Below the pieces are notes generated by a model. It was not told the DNA's origin and made no database searches. It saw only the letters and a program-made list of their open reading frames with translations. Shown one piece after another: positions 1-9,123 of a DNA stretch of 64,000 bases. The stretch comes from Duganella phyllosphaerae (GTDB taxonomy: Bacteria; Pseudomonadota; Gammaproteobacteria; Burkholderiales; Burkholderiaceae_D), in assembly GCF_001758785.1 (NCBI RefSeq), contig NZ_LROM01000093.1:1-64000 (forward strand), written 5' to 3'. The position numbers and the translations under genes were made by a program. Each line of letters begins with the position of its first letter. Position 1 is the first letter of the stretch.

Positions 1-189
1 GGCGTGCTACGACACCGTTCCGGTATCGTGACCGGCCATTCCGGCATCGTGCCCACTGATTCCGGTATCGTGACCAGTGATTCCGGTCACCCCATCAAAC
101 TGGGCACGATGGACCGGAATGGGTGGGCGCGATGGACCGGAATCGCTGGGCACGATGAACCGGAATCAGTGGGCACGATGGACCGAAAT
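1..189. mobile_element. Repeat array resembling the terminus of an IS21-family element
   Basis: Two sets of short repeats face each other. Copies of ATTCCGGTATCGTGACC-like sequence start at 17, 38, 59 and 80 (exact 21-bp period, last copy partial). Inverted copies of GGGCACGATGGACCGGAAT start at 102, 125, 148 and 171 (exact 23-bp period). Clusters of terminal repeats are a feature of IS21-type elements; the istA/istB genes would lie left of the window. The array ends where a small membrane-protein gene (minus strand) loses its natural end, which fits an insertion boundary near 189. The family assignment is inference from repeat style; no transposase is visible. Confidence 0.5.
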
Positions 190-320
190 ACCCATTGCTC
201 ATTTTTGTTGTCGGATTTGCCGCTGGCTATGCTTACGCCACGTGAAATCCACACGCCACAACCAGCGCCCCCTAGAACTAAAAGCGCGATATGCCAAAGC
301 TGAACTGTGATGGTTTGCAT
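190..320 (-). pseudogene. Small membrane protein truncated by the repeat array
   Basis: Starting at ATG 320 behind a strong GGAGG ribosome binding site, this frame encodes about 43 residues with one hydrophobic segment near residues 8-27 (LWHIALLVLGGAGCGVW) and a short polar tail. From about position 190 leftwards the frame runs into the 23-bp repeats and stops at 87, so the visible C-terminus is repeat-encoded. The good RBS and membrane segment suggest a real gene whose 3' end was displaced by insertion. Function is unknown; it could also be a complete short protein with a fortuitous extension. Confidence 0.4.
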
Positions 321-378
321 GAATCCTCCTTCGATGAGTGATCGATTTTTTTTATCTCTAACGTCTGAAGGTTTGTCA

Positions 379-636
379 ATGGGGCATATTTGGCGCGTAA
401 GGCCCCATACTGATGTCAAAGATCAAATGACCATAGTCGTCGTCACACTGATCTCACAGCGTATCGTCGAAGCAGAAGCTAATGTCGGCGTATTGGATGG
501 GCGGCAACTTTCCGGCGCTTTGGAATCCGCTATCCTCGAAGTGGATGCTTTAACTGATGATGAGCGGCGCGGGTGCGTGGCCGAAATCGTCGGTCACCGC
601 TTCATGACTTGGCGGCAACGAGGTCCACTTCCCTGA
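379..636 (+). CDS. Hypothetical protein, 85 aa
   Basis: The start at 379 is chosen because AAGG lies about 6 bases upstream; an ATG at 307 overlaps the divergent gene's translation start and has no clear RBS. The protein is small and soluble, with an acidic middle region (VDALTDDERRGCVAEIVG) that looks helical. No motif is recognised. It is transcribed away from the truncated membrane gene and precedes a frameshifted hypothetical gene. It may itself be a fragment. Confidence 0.4.
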   Translation: MGHIWRVRPHTDVKDQMTIVVVTLISQRIVEAEANVGVLDGRQLSGALESAILEVDALTDDERRGCVAEIVGHRFMTWRQRGPLP

Positions 637-683
637 CGCTAGACAGATCGACGCCGAGGTCATCGAATAGTGGAGGCTCCGCT

Positions 684-1383
684 CCGAGCAGACGCCGCGC
701 GCGCTACGCCGATCTGGCGTGGGAAATCGGAAGGATTTGGAACAGGGGCCACTCTAGCGAGACTCAGATCGAGTTGCCCCACAAGCTTGGGCAACGCGCC
801 GTCGGCGCCTACTTGGATTCGGTCAAGCTGCGCGATCCGGCCGAGCCCTTGAAGCTGATGCAAGCGTGGCAGTTTTTTGGAACCGGTGTTGGGCCTTGCG
901 ATCTCCATCAAGGACCAAGCGCTGATCGAACTCGCCAAGGCGACCGCATTCGACTTCAACCGCGCAGACCGCGCCGCCGGTCACTTGTTCCAGTGGTGGC
1001 TGATTGACGACCTCGCTTATGAACGCAAGGGTTTGCCACTGACCGACGCCGAGCGCGCCGAGCTTCTTTGCTGGCTTGAAGAACCCCTCGGCGCCTATCA
1101 GACATTACAGACCCGCAGCGCTTCGATCCGCACCATGCAATTGCATACCGCAGACAGGATCGCCCGTTGGGAAGCGAAGCTCCGTGAGCCTGAGCTGGAC
1201 ATCGCGACTCGGAAGGAAGCGCGAGCCGCGTTTGAGGGGTTTGCAAAGCAAGCCGATGAGATGACGACCATCGCGTTGCTCGAAGACTTCAGCGCGCGCT
1301 ACCGCGACAACAATTTCGCCGGGGATGCCTCCCGCGTAGACGCGGCCGCTCACGTTCAGAGTGCTAGCCAAAGTCGGCGTTAA
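684..1383 (+). pseudogene. Hypothetical gene split by a frameshift at a T6 run
   Basis: Two consecutive frames read as one protein. The first (ending around residues LMQAWQFF near 878) has good coding character (YADLAWEIGRIWNRG); the second continues from about 877 to 1383 as a charged helical protein (WWLIDDLAYERKG, DAERAELLCWLEEP). The junction is a run of six T at 873-878, and one extra base would explain the shift. No start codon for the first part is obvious, so the N-terminus is uncertain. It may be a true pseudogene, a sequencing indel, or slippage. No family is recognised. Confidence 0.5.
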
Positions 1384-1414
1384 GCACTCCAACATTCATA
1401 AAGGTCACCTAGAA

Positions 1415-2236
1415 ATGGCAGTTAGGTTCAGATTTTCTTCCGCAGCCGTCCAAGCAGTTTGGTCGAGGTTCATAGGAAATATTAGGGGCTACTTTGGAGG
1501 GCCAGCCAGCGGCTATCCCTTTGTATTAAAGGTCAGCACTTCGTTCACGTCAGCCCTATTGTTTTTCGCAATGGCTTTCGACTATTTCAAGATTCTTCCG
1601 GCTACGACTTTAGTATTCTGCGTATTCGTGACTATCGCCGTAAGTCTGTTCACCTGTGCTATTTTTGTCGAATCGTTTTGCCTGCCCGAAGTTAATCGAT
1701 TTAAATCAGCGCAAGTCTTTGGCTTGGGTGCCATCGGATTAGTGAGCTACCTCGCTCACGGTCAAGCCGGGGAAGAGGTCAACGCAATTTTTCGGCAAGA
1801 TGCCTCTGCATTTCCCTACACCACGACGGCGGCCACTGCTATGACGATCGCGAGTTGGGCATTTTGGCCAGTGATCATCGTTTATTTATTAGTCCTCGCT
1901 CATTTGATATGGAGGGTGACTAAATTTGATGAAAAGCACGCATTTGCCATGACTATGGTCATCGTCAATATGGCTTCGTTTGTGTCATTCATCGAGCATC
2001 AAACGCGGGACGATGGGAATCGAAAAGGTAATCTTTATAAAATCGCGTTGGCTATGGATTTTAACAATTATTTTAGGTGCGCCAACGCCACGGAGAGGAC
2101 CAACCATGTAGCCTTTATCGGATCTGATCAAAAGAGAGCTATTGTTGCCCCAAAATTGGTAATGAGGAACAACAATCCAGCAGGGTTCAGCACTGTCGAA
2201 ATTCCAGCTCACTTTCCGTTGACAACCTGCGATTAG
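1415..2236 (+). CDS. Hypothetical multi-pass membrane protein
   Basis: Start 1415 follows AAGGTCACC. The protein of about 273 aa has hydrophobic stretches consistent with four transmembrane segments (for example ALLFFAMAFDYF, LVFCVFVTIAVSLFTCAIF, IASWAFWPVIIVYLLVLAHLIW, AFAMTMVIVNMASFVSF) and a polar C-terminal tail of about 70 residues. No catalytic motif is seen. Base composition is more AT-rich than its neighbours, typical of acquired cargo. It lies just behind the frameshifted hypothetical gene with no evident partner. Function is unknown. Confidence 0.55.
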   Translation: MAVRFRFSSAAVQAVWSRFIGNIRGYFGGPASGYPFVLKVSTSFTSALLFFAMAFDYFKILPATTLVFCVFVTIAVSLFTCAIFVESFCLPEVNRFKSAQVFGLGAIGLVSYLAHGQAGEEVNAIFRQDASAFPYTTTAATAMTIASWAFWPVIIVYLLVLAHLIWRVTKFDEKHAFAMTMVIVNMASFVSFIEHQTRDDGNRKGNLYKIALAMDFNNYFRCANATERTNHVAFIGSDQKRAIVAPKLVMRNNNPAGFSTVEIPAHFPLTTCD

Positions 2237-2611
2237 ATGATTGCGATTGCGGACCCACTATGAGTCTCTCGGAAGAGCTCTGATAAGGCCAAGCTATTGG
2301 CGCTAAGGAAATCTCGGATTGTGGCTTCCGAAATCCCAAGTGGACCGGTGAATGTATCCGCTTCGCCTGACGCTGGCTTGAATCCATGCGACAACGCAGG
2401 GAAAATCCGGCCGCGAACAACACATAGCGGCGGCCGTCAACCTTCGCCTAGTTGCCTGTTGTAATATAAAAAAAGGAAACGGCACTCCGACATGCTGGCG
2501 GCTTACACGCGCCTCGTCGAAGCAGCCCGCCGCGATCTCGCGGCGGAGTCGTTTTTGCCGGCCACGAGCCACGCTCAAGAACCCCAATGAAGAAAGCGCC
2601 CGAAGCTTGGC
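2237..2611. other. Gap with a possible remnant reading frame
   Basis: No convincing gene. A 32-codon frame starts at ATG 2492 and stops at TGA 2588-2590, in the same frame as the AraC-type gene that follows at 2612, so it could be the lost N-terminus of that gene interrupted by a stop codon. An A-rich stretch (2466-2478) upstream may belong to a promoter or RBS. Confidence 0.3.
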
Positions 2612-3487
2612 ATGAACTCGCTCGCATATCATGTCGTCGTCCACGCGCTCGAAGGGCGCGCAGGCTGGACGCCCATCTCGCGCTTCGTCTCGACGGTTGT
2701 CCATATCATCGACGGCCACCTCCCATATCACCGCTACAACGCGGCCGGCCGCGCGCGCGCGTCCGAGGGCATGACCGAAGGCCAGATCGAGAGCTCCATC
2801 CGTGAGTTTCTTTTCACCGACCTGGCTCCCGGCGTTGGAACGATCAGCCGGCTGACAACGCCCGCCGCAGTGATCGCCGGATTCAACGCCTACAATGCTT
2901 CGGCGGGGATCGCCGTGCGGACGAACGTCTCGATGCCAAGCGAAGGCGAGAGCGCGCCTGTGGTGGCCCAGCGGAAAATGCTGGTCCGCGCCCCCGATCC
3001 AGGCCCTTGTCGCGCCGGCACCCTCGCGATGTTCGACGGACTGCTGTCCTTCGTAGGCCGCAACGCAAAGCTGGCGGCGCCGCCTCGGGCCGACCTAGGA
3101 ACCGTCGCCGAGCTGCTTGGCGTGCGCGGCTCGGCCGCTGCGGAGGCCGCTTGGATTTTTGAGCGCGAGGGCTCGATGCCGGTCCCTGAGCTGGCCCGCA
3201 AGCTTGGCTGCCATCAGCGTTCATTGGAACGCAAGCTTAGAGCCGAAGGACTGACCGCCGAAGCGCTGCGCCAAGCCGCGCGCATGCTCAGGGCCGCCGA
3301 CCGGCTGGGTTCGGATGACAGCCTCACAACCATCGCTGTCGAGACGGGCTTCTCGGACCTGTCGCACATGACAAGATCGTTCAAGATCTCGGCGGGCATG
3401 CAGCCGAGCGCCCTGCGCAAGTTGCTATGGGACGACGCAGGAGCCCGCGCGGCGGCCATGCCAAACGCTGGCCGGCCGCAGACTTAG
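2612..3487 (+). CDS. AraC-family transcriptional regulator
   Basis: A 291-aa protein. The last 100 residues carry a double helix-turn-helix of AraC type: first helix pair ARKLGCHQRSLERKLRAEG, then TIAVETGFSDLSHMTRSFK and the closing G-x-x-PSALRK. The N-terminal 170 residues are a poorly defined sensor domain with a proline-rich linker. In-frame sequence continues upstream to a TGA at 2588-2590, so the N-terminus may be truncated relative to the ancestral gene. The target is unknown; the flanking genes give no pathway. The start is weakly supported because no strong Shine-Dalgarno precedes it. Confidence 0.7.
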   Translation: MNSLAYHVVVHALEGRAGWTPISRFVSTVVHIIDGHLPYHRYNAAGRARASEGMTEGQIESSIREFLFTDLAPGVGTISRLTTPAAVIAGFNAYNASAGIAVRTNVSMPSEGESAPVVAQRKMLVRAPDPGPCRAGTLAMFDGLLSFVGRNAKLAAPPRADLGTVAELLGVRGSAAAEAAWIFEREGSMPVPELARKLGCHQRSLERKLRAEGLTAEALRQAARMLRAADRLGSDDSLTTIAVETGFSDLSHMTRSFKISAGMQPSALRKLLWDDAGARAAAMPNAGRPQT

Positions 3488-3744
3488 CATCAAGGGCTGG
3501 CGGATAGTATCGTTCAACTGGCCCGCGTCCCCAAAATCCTATCCGTCCACTTCACGCCCGACACCGCAGGCAGGCCTAGCCACTTCAAGCACGACAGCTC
3601 CGCGTCGCCTTAATGTGCTCCCATTTTTTAAATACTGATCCGTTGTCGCATGGATTCAAGCCACGCGCGACGCGCGCATGTAATTTGCGTGTGTGGATTG
3701 CTCGCTGATATCGGCGTGCCAAGGCGGGTCCTAACTGGTTGATA

Positions 3745-4161
3745 TCAGCGCTTGGATTTGGCGGGCTTCTTCGGCTCCAAGCGGCTTGCGAGCGTCTTGA
3801 CGAAATCGACGACCAAATCACGGTCGGCTGCTTCGAGCTTGGCGAGCTGCTCGGCGATGAGCAACGCTTGATCCGGCAGCGAGTCGCTGGCGCCAAGAAG
3901 AAGATCGGCGCTGCTGCACCCGAACATTTCGCCCAGGACGACGAGGCGCTCGGCGGTGACAGAGCCCACGCCACGCTCCATTCGCGACACGGCTTCCGGT
4001 CCAATGCCGAGCAGTTCGGCGACGGATTCCTGAGTCAAACCCGCCCGTTGCCTAGCCGCGCCAATCTCATGGCCGATCGCCTTGCGCAGGAAGGCCCCGC
4101 GATCCTCGGCGTCGGTCGATGTCGCCGGCGGCTTTCCGTCGTATGTGTAGTAGTAAAACAT
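3745..4161 (-). CDS. XRE-family helix-turn-helix regulator
   Basis: A 138-aa protein from ATG 4161, chosen over longer starts because GAGGAG lies 6-7 bases upstream. The central part is a Cro/C1-type HTH (GHEIGAARQRAGLTQESVAELLGIGPEAVSRMERG, written here as the domain around residues 30-65), followed by a segment (TAERLVVLGEMFGCSSADLLLG) typical of XRE proteins that sense position in the repeat. The C-terminal tail is acidic then lysine-rich (EPKKPAKSKR). Such proteins usually repress their own or a neighbouring promoter; the AT-rich gap at 4200-4330, facing the lipoprotein gene, is the obvious control region. Confidence 0.75.
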   Translation of the reverse strand: MFYYYTYDGKPPATSTDAEDRGAFLRKAIGHEIGAARQRAGLTQESVAELLGIGPEAVSRMERGVGSVTAERLVVLGEMFGCSSADLLLGASDSLPDQALLIAEQLAKLEAADRDLVVDFVKTLASRLEPKKPAKSKR

Positions 4162-4339
4162 GGGTCTCCTCAAATCAACCTGAATGGTGGATACCCGGCT
4201 AATAACTTTTAAGGACTTTAAAGGTTGAGTGTCAACCAAATTGGTTTAGTATTCGTTTTACACTGGCGCTGAACATGTGACGAAGACCTCAGAAAACTTC
4301 GGCGCCGTCCTCGAAAAATCTCATTTATAGAAAGCAAAC

Positions 4340-5149
4340 ATGAACTCACTCAGCATACGGAGCTTCATTTTCAGCTGCGCCATCCTCGCCCTGGGCGGAT
4401 GCGCCGCCCAGTCCGACGGCTCGCTTGCACAGCCGAATTTTAAGGAGGCATTCAACGCCTTCGGCGCGGCGCTCAACAAGCCCGCTGGCGGCCAAGCCAT
4501 GGCGCAACCCGGCCTCACGGACCAGCAGGGCTCGCAGCTTGGCAAAATGGCGGCGATCAACGCTCAGAACGTCATGGTCGAGGCACCGCGTCCGGCCGAC
4601 CCGCGTTGGACGGGCAAGCGGATTGCGGACACAGCGTTGGCCGGACTGTTCACCAACCGCCCCATATCACGGCCGGGCGATTATTGGCCTCGCGTGAGCA
4701 TCCGAATGCTCGACTACTCCGAGACGCTGGCGGCGTCGCAAAACATTCAATACCTGCGCCAACAACCGGGATCGGTGTCGCCGAACATGGTTCGTCCGCC
4801 AGAGTGCATCAAGTTCGACGCGGTCATCTGGTTCTCCGACAAGAAGTCGCAGAAAGTCGATGGCGTGGTCTTGTGCAATGGCGACCTCAAATTCGATGGC
4901 GAACGCCTGACAATCGGGGCGATGCGCAATTACCGGAACCTCATGGCGCCCGTATCGATCAGCTCTGAGCAACTCCGGACGGCGGGCCCCCGCGTGCCAG
5001 CAAAGCTGATCCCGCTGGAAACCCCGGAGGCCATTTCGCTTTATCAAAATGGCGGCTATCTCTTCGGCGAACTGTTCTTGCAGATGGGGTATCGCGGCCC
5101 CTTGGATGGTGACCAACGGCTCTGGTTTGTGAACCTCGCGAACAAGTGA
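4340..5149 (+). CDS. Hypothetical lipoprotein
   Basis: A 269-aa protein with a short N-terminal hydrophobic signal followed by a lipobox (LGGC, Cys21), so export and lipid anchoring are expected. After a glycine/glutamine-rich linker the mature domain (about residues 80-265) has no motif I recognise; it holds two further cysteines (PPECIKF, VVLCNGD) that could pair in the periplasm. It is divergent from the XRE gene and followed by its own terminator. A role in envelope interaction or conjugation is possible but unsupported. Confidence 0.6.
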   Translation: MNSLSIRSFIFSCAILALGGCAAQSDGSLAQPNFKEAFNAFGAALNKPAGGQAMAQPGLTDQQGSQLGKMAAINAQNVMVEAPRPADPRWTGKRIADTALAGLFTNRPISRPGDYWPRVSIRMLDYSETLAASQNIQYLRQQPGSVSPNMVRPPECIKFDAVIWFSDKKSQKVDGVVLCNGDLKFDGERLTIGAMRNYRNLMAPVSISSEQLRTAGPRVPAKLIPLETPEAISLYQNGGYLFGELFLQMGYRGPLDGDQRLWFVNLANK

Positions 5150-5173
5150 AAAGCCGATAGGCAGATTCCACAC

Positions 5174-5200
5174 AGCGCGCTGCTCGATGGCGCGCTTTTT
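5174..5200 (+). terminator. Rho-independent terminator
   Basis: AGCGCGC (5174-5180) pairs with GCGCGCT (5190-5196) across a 9-base loop, followed by T4. It closes the lipoprotein gene and precedes the RBS of the next gene. Confidence 0.75.
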
Positions 5201-5221
5201 GATATTTCAAAAGGAGCTAAC

Positions 5222-5797
5222 ATGGGAATGTTTCTGAGGTTCATCTTTTCGATCATCTTCGCGATGATCACGTCGTTTGCAGCCTTGCAAGCCGAAAGCT
5301 CGATCACAACATTGATCGCGCTGGCGATCGCGTTCACGCCGCTGGCGCTCACCTTCCGCACCCTAAGCGCGCGACGCGCGAAGAAGGTAGCGCTCTTCGC
5401 GGCGGCTTACGAAGCGATTGGCGTTCCTGCCGGTTCGGCGCGTTTCGCGCACCAAGAAGGCGACACCCTTATCGTGCTCAATCCGAACACTCGCAAGATA
5501 TCGCTGTCGGTTAGCGGGGAGTCGAAGGTCTATGGATACGATGAGGTGCGCGAATGGGATGCGCGAAAAGTGAGCCGGACCGGGGGCGCGGTGGGTTTTG
5601 GAGGCGTGGGAACCATCGCCGCAGGCTCGCAGAACATTGCCGCGTCGATGAAAGCGGACCGTGAAACTGGCTTATTCCTCACCATGCGAGACATCGAACA
5701 TCCGCAGTGGCGCGTGTCGATGTTTGACGCCAGCGACCGCGCTCGATGGGCTGAGATACTGAGGCAAGAGTTAAGCGAGGGCGGCGTCGCTGCATGA
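5222..5797 (+). CDS. Hypothetical membrane-anchored protein with GRAM/PH-like soluble part
   Basis: A 191-aa protein behind an AAGGAG site. Two hydrophobic segments at residues 3-20 and 29-44 (LIALAIAFTPLALTF) are followed by a soluble domain (about 55-190) made mostly of short alternating strands (DTLIVLNPNTRKISLSV, VYGYDEVREWDARKV, GLFLTMRDIEHPQWRVSMFD) ending in a helix. This pattern resembles small DUF4755-like domains that report on membrane state, but that is an impression. It lies after the lipoprotein gene's terminator, so it probably has its own promoter. Confidence 0.5.
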   Translation: MGMFLRFIFSIIFAMITSFAALQAESSITTLIALAIAFTPLALTFRTLSARRAKKVALFAAAYEAIGVPAGSARFAHQEGDTLIVLNPNTRKISLSVSGESKVYGYDEVREWDARKVSRTGGAVGFGGVGTIAAGSQNIAASMKADRETGLFLTMRDIEHPQWRVSMFDASDRARWAEILRQELSEGGVAA

Positions 5798-5929
5798 CTT
5801 GCCTGCAACGCCTTACATTACAAGTTCAATAACTGAAAACACTCCCCGACTGGAAAACAAGTCAAGGCTTCCGTCGTTAGTCCAAAGAGAACTTAACAAG
5901 GAACCAGCTTAGGGAGTGCCTACGTTGAA

Positions 5930-7681
5930 TTATTTCTCGAGACGTTTACTTTGCAGATCAAGCGCCGTTTCGATAGCACCGCAAACAACATTCAGTCTGG
6001 ATTGCCATGCTTCGTCAGCGGCAGCCTCCGCAAATTTTTTGAGCTCAGCCAACACCTGCTGTTTGTTTTTATCGACGATGTCAAATGGCTGAAGGGCGTT
6101 AGCCGCATCGACCGAGAAATCATTGAACCATTTATCGTGTCGATTATGAATGTCGATGATCCATTCGTCCGGGAAAAGCCCTTCAATCGCATAGCGATCC
6201 CTGACCACTACAAAATCGCGATTGGGTTGGAATGGCACATCGATGTTCCCGAAGTATCCCTGAAGAGCTTTGCGCTCCAGGTCCCCCGCGAGGTCCCCAT
6301 CGAAGAGCGTTACGCAAGCGCGTTCTTTTTGTATGAATGGATAAGCGGCGCGTAGAAATCCGCCGAGATGCTTGACTCCTGACCAATCTAAAAAGTGAGC
6401 GGACCTAAGTTTTGGCCAAGCATGCTTTTGCGTGGAGGGCAACCCAAGATACCATTGAAGCGTTTCACGATCAGTCTGGCCCTCGACGAATACATTGTGC
6501 ACTCCCAGGTTGTAGAAGTCGCTGAATCGCACTCCGAGAAACTGGCGCAACCTGCTTGTTGCGTCAGTGTAGGTCTTGAAGGTTGACACCTCAGTCTGAT
6601 AGCGCGCTTCCTTCACGTCTTTTGGCGCAGCTTTCTTCTTCCCGCCGTCCGCCGCCTCCTTGGGCGCTTGCCCCTCTGCTTTCTGCGGAAGAAACTGCAC
6701 GCCTCGCACCTCTTGAGGATCTTGGGGGACAAAGTTCAACGCGTGTGTCGATTTCACAAGCAATGCGTTTTTTTTGAGGTCGCCCAACAATCGCAGACAT
6801 GCTGAGGACAGCTCCGGGTGGAGATACGACTCTGGCTCCTCCAGCAGCCATATGACATTTTTACCCTGCTTCGCATGTTCCTTGGTGACCCACATGAACG
6901 ACGCCAGCAGCGCAGTGGCTTGGATGCCCATGCCCTTGTCATACAACGGGGTCTTGGAAGGGTCTTCGAGCAAGAAATCGAAGTTCGTTAGCAGCCGTTC
7001 TAACGAATTGCCAGGGATTGTGAACGAAGTTTTTAGATTGTCCAAGCCTGCTAGTCCTAGTTGCTCGTTCAGGCTATCGGCTACATCTTTTAGGGTTTCT
7101 TGGACGGCCGCGACATGCGGCTCCAAAGCCTTGGCGGCCAACCTACGAAGGAAGGGCGCAAGCAAATCTTCATATAGCTGCCGGATGTTTTTTGCAGAGG
7201 GAACGTAGTAGACGCAAAAAGACGTGAGGACGTCCGAAACTAGCTGTTTATGGATTCGTGAATATTGGGTTTTTTTTGAGCCCTCAGTCGGCCGTTTGGT
7301 ATTGGGGAAAAAGCTGTAGACTGGCGTATTTTGTTCATTAAAATAAAGCGACAAAGAAAGGTCGTTATTCTGACGTTCTGTGTCTTGAAGTTTATGCAGC
7401 TCATCAATCGCCCCGTATAAGGCTTTATCTATTCCGTCAGGGTCCCCCGAGAAAGACGCAGTGATGCTGGTCCTGTTTTGGCTCTCACCGAAAGTCAAAT
7501 CCTGATCGCGGCTATAACCCAAGTTATTGTCCTGCCCAGTAAAAAGCATCTGGATGGCACGCAAAATATTTGTCTTCCCACTACTATTAGGGCCGACCAG
7601 GGTCATGCCCTTGTCAAGCGGGATGACTTGCTCTTGGCGAATTGTGCGGAAATTCCTAATCCTGATTTCTGTCAATTGCAT
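5930..7681 (-). CDS. OLD-family ATP-dependent endonuclease (ATPase + TOPRIM)
   Basis: A 583-aa protein. The N-terminal ABC-type ATPase has Walker A GPNSSGKT (30-37), Walker B WLLEEPESYLHP (278-289) and the switch histidine in KSTHAL (310-315). A C-terminal TOPRIM nuclease follows, with the acidic motif FVEGQTD (398-404) and DGD (461-463). OLD-type enzymes nick or cut DNA and are common antiphage effectors. A low-complexity lysine/alanine insert (335-357) separates the two halves. It lies 107 bp downstream of a HEPN-motif gene on the same strand, which suggests a two-gene defence module. It is distinct from the GajA homologue in this island. Confidence 0.8.
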   Translation of the reverse strand: MQLTEIRIRNFRTIRQEQVIPLDKGMTLVGPNSSGKTNILRAIQMLFTGQDNNLGYSRDQDLTFGESQNRTSITASFSGDPDGIDKALYGAIDELHKLQDTERQNNDLSLSLYFNEQNTPVYSFFPNTKRPTEGSKKTQYSRIHKQLVSDVLTSFCVYYVPSAKNIRQLYEDLLAPFLRRLAAKALEPHVAAVQETLKDVADSLNEQLGLAGLDNLKTSFTIPGNSLERLLTNFDFLLEDPSKTPLYDKGMGIQATALLASFMWVTKEHAKQGKNVIWLLEEPESYLHPELSSACLRLLGDLKKNALLVKSTHALNFVPQDPQEVRGVQFLPQKAEGQAPKEAADGGKKKAAPKDVKEARYQTEVSTFKTYTDATSRLRQFLGVRFSDFYNLGVHNVFVEGQTDRETLQWYLGLPSTQKHAWPKLRSAHFLDWSGVKHLGGFLRAAYPFIQKERACVTLFDGDLAGDLERKALQGYFGNIDVPFQPNRDFVVVRDRYAIEGLFPDEWIIDIHNRHDKWFNDFSVDAANALQPFDIVDKNKQQVLAELKKFAEAAADEAWQSRLNVVCGAIETALDLQSKRLEK

Positions 7682-7788
7682 ACATGCGCCCCAGTGCTTA
7701 AAGTTTCCTGAATATAATTTATTTGTAATTTTCGGTCAATACAATGTTTCCAGTTTCCGCGAACGGCGTCGATTCAAATATTCCATAA

Positions 7789-9123
7789 TTAGTCGGTCTG
7801 CGTTGGCAATGCCTTGAACGGCTGCTCGTGCTCCCCTGTCATGGGAGAGGTATATGAGCCTTCAAATTCCAGCGCGGCCAACACGAATCGAACGACCAAC
7901 TCCCGTGTTAGACGCACGTGGTCCATTAAATTTTCCGAAGGATCTTTTGGTTCATATTGGCCTCGGTGGACGATGTGGTCGCGCGCCTGCTTTGCCTTGC
8001 CTAATGCTTCGTCAGAGATGCCATGCATAGGCACGCCCCATCGATTGGCCAAGAGATGAATCTTATCTTTTAGCGTCCTGCGGTTCAGATCATTCAGCTT
8101 GGGACGCAACACGGCCACCTCGGCATTGATGGCTTCTTCTTCCATGTTCAGGTCCTCAAGCTGGCGGCGTGCAACCGTCAAGATCTCATCGCGCAGCTTT
8201 TCAAACTGCCTCTTTGGCCGGAGCGTGAGGTCACCTGGCTGCAAATTTGTGGTGAGCAAATTTTCAAGGACGGTCATGGCCGAGGTTAGCTTTGCTTCGC
8301 GATATCCGGCAGGCATCGTGAACCATTCGATCGCGACGCCAATTTTTTTCGCGCGCCTCGGTTCAAAAAAATAGGAGGCCACGGCCTGACGAAAGATGGG
8401 CGCATAATCGAATGGCGTGAACGCTCCGGAGCCGCGCCCGTCTTGGTTGCTCACCATCCTCACCGTCAACTCCTTTCGGCCGTTCCAAATTGTCTCAACG
8501 ATCGGCGCGGCTAACTGCTCACCCCGCGCGAAGGACATGACGGACCGGACGTGTTTAAACAAGGCATCCACCTTTTCCCGCCATGGTGCAAAGTCTAAGC
8601 TGTGCTCTAATCCTTCGATGACCAGCGCGCCTGTCAGCAACTGTTTTTCCGATGCCTTCAATTTCGCTGGGCCACGCAGTTCTAAGGAGCCCAAACTACA
8701 AACAGCCGAGACGATTTGAATGCTATCAAATCCACGCAAGAGCGTCTTCACACAGGGCTTAGCTACCGGTGTTCCAGGCAAGTTAATTTTGCACTCCGAA
8801 CACCATAAAACGGGTTTGATGCTGGAAGGAGCAGTGTCAGAGGAGATACTTCGCAGCGAGTTGATATTGACCTTGGCGCTGTGAAATGTCGAACCGTCTC
8901 TTGCTGTGCCCGTCAGGATGAAGTTGAAAAATCGCAGGACCGTTTTTTGATCGTAAAAAGCATTTGGGATGAACTTCGTAGACACGTCCCACGGCATTCG
9001 ATCCAAGACTAATTTCGCTACACCCGTCTTTGAAACTTCAACTGAAAATTTTACAGCCACGCGTTTATCTTCGAACGCTATCTCTCCGACAAACCGCTTC
9101 GGCTTCATATACCATCGATCCAT
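7789..9123 (-). CDS. HEPN-motif protein (candidate RNase effector) paired with the OLD nuclease
   Basis: A 444-aa protein from ATG 9123 behind GGAG. The N-terminal ~250 residues look like a beta-rich recognition domain with a CSEC pair. The C-terminal part is helical and holds RDHIVH (381-386), which fits the R-x4-H motif of HEPN ribonucleases, in the context KQARDHIVHRGQY. The overall plan (large N-terminal domain, C-terminal HEPN) resembles ApeA-type abortive-infection proteins. Location directly upstream of the OLD-type gene and on the same strand suggests one acts as sensor and the other as effector. Nuclease activity is inferred from the motif only. Confidence 0.6.
   Translation of the reverse strand: MDRWYMKPKRFVGEIAFEDKRVAVKFSVEVSKTGVAKLVLDRMPWDVSTKFIPNAFYDQKTVLRFFNFILTGTARDGSTFHSAKVNINSLRSISSDTAPSSIKPVLWCSECKINLPGTPVAKPCVKTLLRGFDSIQIVSAVCSLGSLELRGPAKLKASEKQLLTGALVIEGLEHSLDFAPWREKVDALFKHVRSVMSFARGEQLAAPIVETIWNGRKELTVRMVSNQDGRGSGAFTPFDYAPIFRQAVASYFFEPRRAKKIGVAIEWFTMPAGYREAKLTSAMTVLENLLTTNLQPGDLTLRPKRQFEKLRDEILTVARRQLEDLNMEEEAINAEVAVLRPKLNDLNRRTLKDKIHLLANRWGVPMHGISDEALGKAKQARDHIVHRGQYEPKDPSENLMDHVRLTRELVVRFVLAALEFEGSYTSPMTGEHEQPFKALPTQTD

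Noticed and set aside
1-189. Possible CRISPR array
   Set aside because: The repeats are almost contiguous with no unique spacers of 28-40 bases, and the set inverts halfway.
2303-2731. Minus-strand frame of 142 codons overlapping the AraC gene
   Set aside because: It is antisense to the AraC gene start and shows only Arg/Cys-rich shadow composition.
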